A stretch of 35,504 nt of DNA from Thermoplasmatota archaeon. Its GTDB lineage: Archaea > Thermoplasmatota > E2 > DHVEG-1. The position numbers were made by a program, and so were the translations under genes. The notes under the pieces are model-generated. The model was not told the origin of the DNA, made no database searches, and saw nothing but the letters and a program-made list of their open reading frames with translations. Below, piece after piece: positions 32,117 to 35,504 of this stretch. The stretch spans positions 1 through 35,504 of the forward strand of contig JAUWIE010000063.1 in assembly GCA_030605515.1 (NCBI GenBank), given 5' to 3'. The first letter of the stretch is position 1, and each line of letters begins with the position of its first letter.

Positions 32117-32142
32117 GGGCTCGTGGTCTAGCTGGTTATGAC
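32117..32142 (+). pseudogene. 5' half of a tRNA gene (tRNA-Val-like), 3' half absent
   Basis: GGGCTCGTGGTCTAGCTGG followed by TTATGAC is the acceptor 5' strand, bases 8-9 and a complete D arm (GTC/GAC closing pairs) as in archaeal tRNA-Val. After base 32142 the sequence no longer fits an anticodon arm: the next five bases find no partner in the expected place. I find no matching CGAGCCC acceptor strand or T arm in the following 3.3 kb. A TATA box remains upstream. It is either a gene broken by integration or deletion, an att fragment, or the 5' part of a split tRNA. Confidence 0.6.
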
Positions 32143-32203
32143 TACAGCATTTTCACGCATATTTTCGACGAAAAAATCGACGAATATCTCAGCGAAAAGT
32201 ACG

Positions 32204-32524
32204 TTATAGCATAGCACGATAACAATTATTTTTCGGCATAACTTCCATTGCAAGTGGCGTCCAACCATTTCTTTTACAGACCTGTATTGCTACATTTCTC
32301 ACTATGCGTGCAACCCGTTCTTGAAACACTTTTGATCTTGTCTTTGGGATCCAGACAAAGTGATAGTTGATATTATATTTTGCATGTCGCGTTGTACGGA
32401 CTTTTGCAAGCTCGTAGCATTCAAGTTTTCCAAAACGAAAATGTTGTTTCGGATCTATTTCATGGTCTTTATATTTGGTAATTATGTCTTCTACGGCTTT
32501 CCAGTTGGTGTTTGTTTTTTTCAT
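32204..32524 (-). pseudogene. tnpA: Truncated IS200/IS605-family TnpA (Y1 HUH transposase)
   Basis: ATG at 32522-32524 with GGAGG 9 bases upstream. The frame carries typical TnpA text, HAKYNINYHFVWIPKTRSKVF, then VARIVRNVAIQVCKRNGWTPLAMEVMP. In functional enzymes EVMP continues into DHVHLF with the HUH metal motif and later the catalytic tyrosine. Here the similarity ends at about 32234 and eight or nine unrelated residues lead to a stop at 32204. The HUH motif and Tyr are lost, so the enzyme is inactive. The 106-aa remnant marks an old IS200/IS605 insertion next to the tRNA fragment. Confidence 0.8.
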
Positions 32525-32541
32525 ATTCTGTTTCCTCCAGA

Positions 32542-32702
32542 CGCCGAGTTTCGGCGGCGCTATGAAGGAAAAGAATTTTTTAGCAAGAGATGACAATATA
32601 GTTTTAGCAATTTATTGCGACCACGAAGTGGTAAAAGTTTATGCTTTCTCTTGCGTTGTTCTTTTACTATCACATTCACCAATATTTGAACTCCGTGAGT
32701 TC
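32542..32702. repeat. Three short perfect hairpins, each with a 3-base loop
   Basis: CGCCGA-GTT-TCGGCG (32542-32556), ACCAC-GAA-GTGGT (32620-32632) and GAACTC-CGT-GAGTTC (32688-32702). They lie upstream of the truncated tnpA, where IS200/IS605 elements carry the subterminal hairpins recognised by TnpA. They are likely an element end or REP-like structures. Confidence 0.55.
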
Positions 32703-32705
32703 ACT

Positions 32706-32754
32706 CGATTCAATGTTTAGAAACCTCATTTTTTAAAATGGGGTCATTGGATCG
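32706..32754. repeat. Composite long hairpin with one-sided bulge
   Basis: The outer stem CGATTCAATG (32706-32715) pairs with CATTGGATCG (32745-32754), with one G-T pair. A 7-base bulge follows on the 5' side, then an inner stem ACCTCATTTT (32723-32732) with AAAATGGGGT (32735-32744), with one G-T pair. It sits between the tnpA remnant and the IS66 element. It could be an element end, a structured RNA or a terminator. Confidence 0.55.
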
Positions 32755-32823
32755 AAACCATCATTTTCTTTCAATTTCAAAGGATATTTTCATCTCTGCT
32801 CTATAAAGAGTAACTGTAACTAC

Positions 32824-34341
32824 TCACGTTTTGGAAGCCACAGATTCATATTCCAAACATTCAGTGGATGATATCCCTAATTTTTCCGTAACAATTTCGA
32901 TGAAATTCTCGTTTCTTTTTTTAGATGTTTCTAACGTGCTTAAAAGTATTTGATATACTTCTGCACCTGTCCAAGTTCGTCTACCGCCACTTATTTTCCG
33001 GGCAAGTACTCCTTTTCTTACAGCTTGTTCAGCATCATTGTTATGCCAAGGTACACCTTCTACTTCTACAAAGGTGAAAAGCATATTCAGCCGTTTCAAC
33101 AATTCCTTAGAGATACGAATAGCATCACTATCTTCCCATTCTCTGCTAAGAAATTTCTCCAGCTCATCTTGAAAATGAAAACGAACAGTCCTTCGCTCCT
33201 CCACCAAAGGAGGGGGCTTTTTCAAATAATCTATAGATCTTTTCAAGATTGATCTGACACCATCAGCAAACTCAAGAAACTCTTTAGAGCATTTAGACGA
33301 ATCCTTCAAAATGGCAGATTTCGATGATAAGATTGTCCTTGGTTCTACACCATGCTTGACCTCTGCTCTTTCCAACCATCTGTTCACATGAATAAGATCT
33401 AACTGATGAGCTGAGCAATGTACAAAATCATATGGTTTCCATCCATCACGTCCAAGAACACCTTCAAATCCATCCAATATTTCTTCAGGAACTGCATGAC
33501 TGCGAGTTGGAGCAACTACAAATAGAGAAATAAGCTTACTGACAAATACCCACAACCATCCATTTTCCCCACCAATCCTGAATTTGGTTTCATCGGCGTT
33601 CACCATTTTTGCCTTGACAATTTCCACCTTCAGCTTGTTATAATCGTCCTTAAGTGTATCAGCCACCCACCGTTCAAGTTTAAGAATTGTGTCATCACTT
33701 GTTGGAATGCTATATGTTTCAAACAAACTGGACCGTATCTTACCAATGGTAAGACCCAGCAGCCTATGGTAAGTAACCCAACTGGCGACAAATGGTCCAA
33801 ATTCCTGATGCGGGGGCAACCATGGAACCTCACCCCGTACCAATTTCTTGCAACTATCACACCAATACCGATGATAGATGACATCATAAATCCTTGGAGT
33901 GGGGGGAGGAATGTCAGTAACCGTACGCTGTTGTTTTGCACTTTTAACTTCTCCGATGTTAGAATTTCCACAAAAGGGACATGAATCTAACGTAACATAT
34001 AATGAAGGTGAGTTTGAGACAGGTCTTTTCCGCCCATGTCCTTTATGGCCTGGTTGGCCCCCCGTAGGTTTTTTCTCTTTATCATTTCTGTTCCTTTTGT
34101 AAAATATTTTAGAACTTGGAACGCCACCTGCTTCTGCCGTTTTATCAGAAGCTGCAAGAACCATGACAGAACCCAAAAGTTGTGCCAATTTCCCTCTAAG
34201 ATCCTCATTGTCTTTTTCTAATTTCTCTCGTCTAATTCGTTCATTTTCAAGTTCTTCCGATAATTTCTTCTTTTCCTTTTCCAACTTTCGAATATGCTTC
34301 TTCAGTTTCCGAAGTTTTCCTTGTTTGTTCTCATTCGTCAT
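32824..34341 (-). CDS. IS66-family transposase
   Basis: A 505-aa DDE transposase. In order: an N-terminal basic coiled coil (about 8-55), a Lys/Gly-rich linker with GGQPGHKGHGRKRP, a zinc-binding domain CPFCGNSN and CDSCKK (121-164), then the catalytic core with D250 (NADETKFRIGG), D299 (GRDGWKPYD) and E438 (WHNNDAEQAVRKGV), ending with TGAEVYQILLSTLET. All three catalytic acids and the IS66 context motifs are present, so it is probably functional. The stop codon lies inside the left terminal repeat. The full frame is open with no frameshift. Confidence 0.93.
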   Translation of the reverse strand: MTNENKQGKLRKLKKHIRKLEKEKKKLSEELENERIRREKLEKDNEDLRGKLAQLLGSVMVLAASDKTAEAGGVPSSKIFYKRNRNDKEKKPTGGQPGHKGHGRKRPVSNSPSLYVTLDSCPFCGNSNIGEVKSAKQQRTVTDIPPPTPRIYDVIYHRYWCDSCKKLVRGEVPWLPPHQEFGPFVASWVTYHRLLGLTIGKIRSSLFETYSIPTSDDTILKLERWVADTLKDDYNKLKVEIVKAKMVNADETKFRIGGENGWLWVFVSKLISLFVVAPTRSHAVPEEILDGFEGVLGRDGWKPYDFVHCSAHQLDLIHVNRWLERAEVKHGVEPRTILSSKSAILKDSSKCSKEFLEFADGVRSILKRSIDYLKKPPPLVEERRTVRFHFQDELEKFLSREWEDSDAIRISKELLKRLNMLFTFVEVEGVPWHNNDAEQAVRKGVLARKISGGRRTWTGAEVYQILLSTLETSKKRNENFIEIVTEKLGISSTECLEYESVASKT

Positions 34342-34635
34342 GATTCAATATCACCAGATAGACGGTCTTTCCCAAATGTTCCTTTGGACAGTCTACTTTT
34401 GCACTTGTGCCAAAACGGGTTACTTTTCGTATATAGAATCCATGGATATTGTTGATTTTCAATTCCGTGGCTAGTGTCATTGGAACCCGTTTCATGAGAT
34501 ATCTAATAGATATCTTAAGTATTTAATGTTTTCGGTAATTCGACTGGATTTCTTGCCAAAAACTAAAGATCAGTTTTGAAAATGTATTAGAATCTATCTG
34601 ATCAGATAACAAAAAGGATGCAAGGCATCACTGTT
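34342..34635. other. IS66 leader region with palindromes
   Basis: No gene. It holds AGATATCT twice separated by AAT (34497-34504, 34508-34515), a 14-bp perfect palindrome TATCTGATCAGATA (34595-34608), and a 9-bp inverted repeat AAACGGGTT/AACCCGTTT (34413-34421, 34484-34492). These may be transposase or regulator sites in the transposase promoter. Confidence 0.5.
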
Positions 34636-34771
34636 TTCTAAAACGTGAGTAGTTACGAAGATATTTGTTATTCATTTTTTCACTTCAGAAATTAATAACA
34701 TTTGTAAGGATTTATATTTTTCTATAAATTCATATTCGGCTAACGAATTAGATCCGACTTAGAAAGTATTT

Positions 34772-35504
34772 TTAAATTCCTACGACTACTCCGGCCCTTC
34801 CACGTAAATGATACGACTGCCGCCCTAATTCTATGTAGGGCTTAATGTTGCTATTATAAAAATCTGGTAACAACCTAGCAATTAAACCATTATCAAATAT
34901 AAGAACTGGGTCATCATATGTCTCAAATGCGTTACCATCTAATCTAAACTCATCATCCACCTGAAGACCAATAAGTACCTGGATCCTCTGTGTACCATAT
35001 CTAGTATTTTCTAAAATGAAATCAGACATACGATCAGACATTCTAAAATATACATTTCTAAGAAATTTATTAATCCTGGGAAATTTCTCAGGAGGAATAA
35101 GTTCATCAATAAGATCATACACAGATTCATCTATCATATCATTTATTATCCGATCTGATTTCGTATATTCTTTTCCAATGATAATTCTAACCGTTTCATT
35201 ATCTTCGGGCTGTATAATCCATCCTCGATTCATATCCACATTGACATCACACAAAAAATTAAAATTGAAAATGTCAAGCAGACTTGAGATCAGATCCCAA
35301 ATATCAAATAATCCCTGTGGTGAGAAATCATTTGTTTCTATTAGTTTTCCATCAGAAGTAACTAATAGCTCACCATCGCCATCAAGAAGTAATTCTCCCA
35401 ATGTCATTTCATTTGTTATCCCTGCCGAGTGTAACATGTCAAATTTATTTGAAATTCTATTCTTTAACACTCTTCTTTCTGAAAGTGAATCAATCGATTC
35501 TATC
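34772..35504 (-). CDS. Unknown protein, N-terminus cut by window edge
   Basis: At least 243 residues, open to the right edge: codons upstream of an internal GTG at 35468-35470 continue as IESIDSLSERR without a stop, so the real start is outside. The protein is acidic and soluble. A repeated-looking beta segment, LLLDGDGELLVTSDGKLIET, comes early. Then come a helical Phe/Leu-rich part, DRIINDMIDESVYDLIDELI, and a C-terminal part with NTRYGTQRIQVLIGL and a final GRAGVVVGI. I recognise no family. The C-terminal half looks like a beta-rich domain, possibly of a structural or surface protein. Confidence 0.65.
   Translation of the reverse strand, partial: IESIDSLSERRVLKNRISNKFDMLHSAGITNEMTLGELLLDGDGELLVTSDGKLIETNDFSPQGLFDIWDLISSLLDIFNFNFLCDVNVDMNRGWIIQPEDNETVRIIIGKEYTKSDRIINDMIDESVYDLIDELIPPEKFPRINKFLRNVYFRMSDRMSDFILENTRYGTQRIQVLIGLQVDDEFRLDGNAFETYDDPVLIFDNGLIARLLPDFYNSNIKPYIELGRQSYHLRGRAGVVVGI

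Larger units (their letters stand above)
32816..34656 (-). mobile_element. Complete IS66-family insertion sequence (1841 bp), single-transposase type
   Basis: Bounded by 21-bp terminal inverted repeats at 32816-32836 and 34636-34656 that agree at 20 of 21 positions and begin GTAAC, fitting the GTAA ends of IS66. It holds one large transposase gene and no tnpA/tnpB accessory genes, as in the compact ISBst12-type group. The expected 8-bp target duplication is not present (GAGTAACT left, GAAGATAT right). It appears intact by coding capacity. GTAACT is repeated just outside the left end. Confidence 0.85.

Noticed and set aside
32162..32174. TTTTCG-A-CGAAAA near-palindrome after the tRNA half
   Set aside because: Too short and AT-rich to call an attachment site or terminator without a second copy.
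32090..32215. 41-codon plus-strand frame running through the tRNA half
   Set aside because: It is explained by the tRNA sequence and unrelated DNA after it; no supported ribosome site or protein motif.
1..35504. CRISPR array
   Set aside because: No regularly spaced direct repeats of 20-40 bases were seen.

Overview
The window comes from an AT-rich, anaerobic archaeon, most likely a euryarchaeal-type lineage. Archaeal marker genes are a clamp-loader small subunit (RfcS), the sliding clamp PCNA, RNase P subunit Pop5, transcription factor TFS, the archaeal GTP cyclohydrolase MptA and a tRNA-Thr(GGT) behind a TATA box. Anaerobic metabolism is shown by an aldehyde:ferredoxin oxidoreductase and a 14.7-kb cluster of heterodisulfide-reductase (Hdr) and NADH-dehydrogenase-like flavin/iron-sulfur genes. 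I see no McrABG, no [NiFe]-hydrogenase large subunit and no H-cluster domain here. I do not assign a genus.

Layout. 1-7.8 kb holds RfcS (5' end cut by the window edge), a COG2403-type GTPase, an isocitrate/isopropylmalate-type dehydrogenase, a 43-aa zinc-ribbon protein, a secreted protein, MptA, tRNA-Thr, and a minus-strand group of two small related helical proteins, a winged-helix regulator and a membrane-anchored AlbA_2 protein. 7.9-13.3 kb is a plus-strand operon of an unrecognised 424-aa protein, homoserine dehydrogenase, aldehyde ferredoxin oxidoreductase and a class I aminotransferase. 13.9-28.6 kb is the Hdr/Nuo operon. 28.8-32.0 kb holds a small acidic protein and a minus-strand information-processing group (Nudix, TFS, a secreted protein, PCNA, Pop5), plus a 53-aa protein. 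32.1-34.7 kb is a mobile-element zone: an orphan 5' tRNA half with its own TATA box, a truncated IS200/IS605 transposase, a set of hairpins, and a complete IS66-family element. The right edge cuts an unknown protein.

The main discovery is in the Hdr operon. Its order is hdrC, hdrB, hdrA, [HdrA N-part fused to NuoE], nuoF, [NuoG N-part fused to HdrA remainder plus a second HdrA], mvhD, frhB-like, duplicated hdrC, tandem hdrA-hdrA. Compared with the intact tandem HdrA-HdrA encoded at its 3' end, the middle three genes look like a tandem hdrA whose first HdrA domain has been opened just after its internal ferredoxin motif and filled, in frame at both ends, by a NuoE-NuoF-NuoG(N) cassette of about 2.9 kb. 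The cassette has the subunit layout of electron-bifurcating HydABC hydrogenases, with HdrA where the [FeFe]-hydrogenase domain would be. The cassette uses AGA/AGG arginine codons much more than the flanking hdr genes. I infer a cytoplasmic flavin-based bifurcating or confurcating complex linking NAD(P)H, ferredoxin and a disulfide-type acceptor at HdrB.

A second theme is start-codon use. mptA, pop5 and the homoserine dehydrogenase gene have no ATG, GTG or TTG that can give a full-length protein. Each has a Shine-Dalgarno sequence placed correctly for an ATT (mptA, pop5) or ATA/ATT (homoserine dehydrogenase) start.
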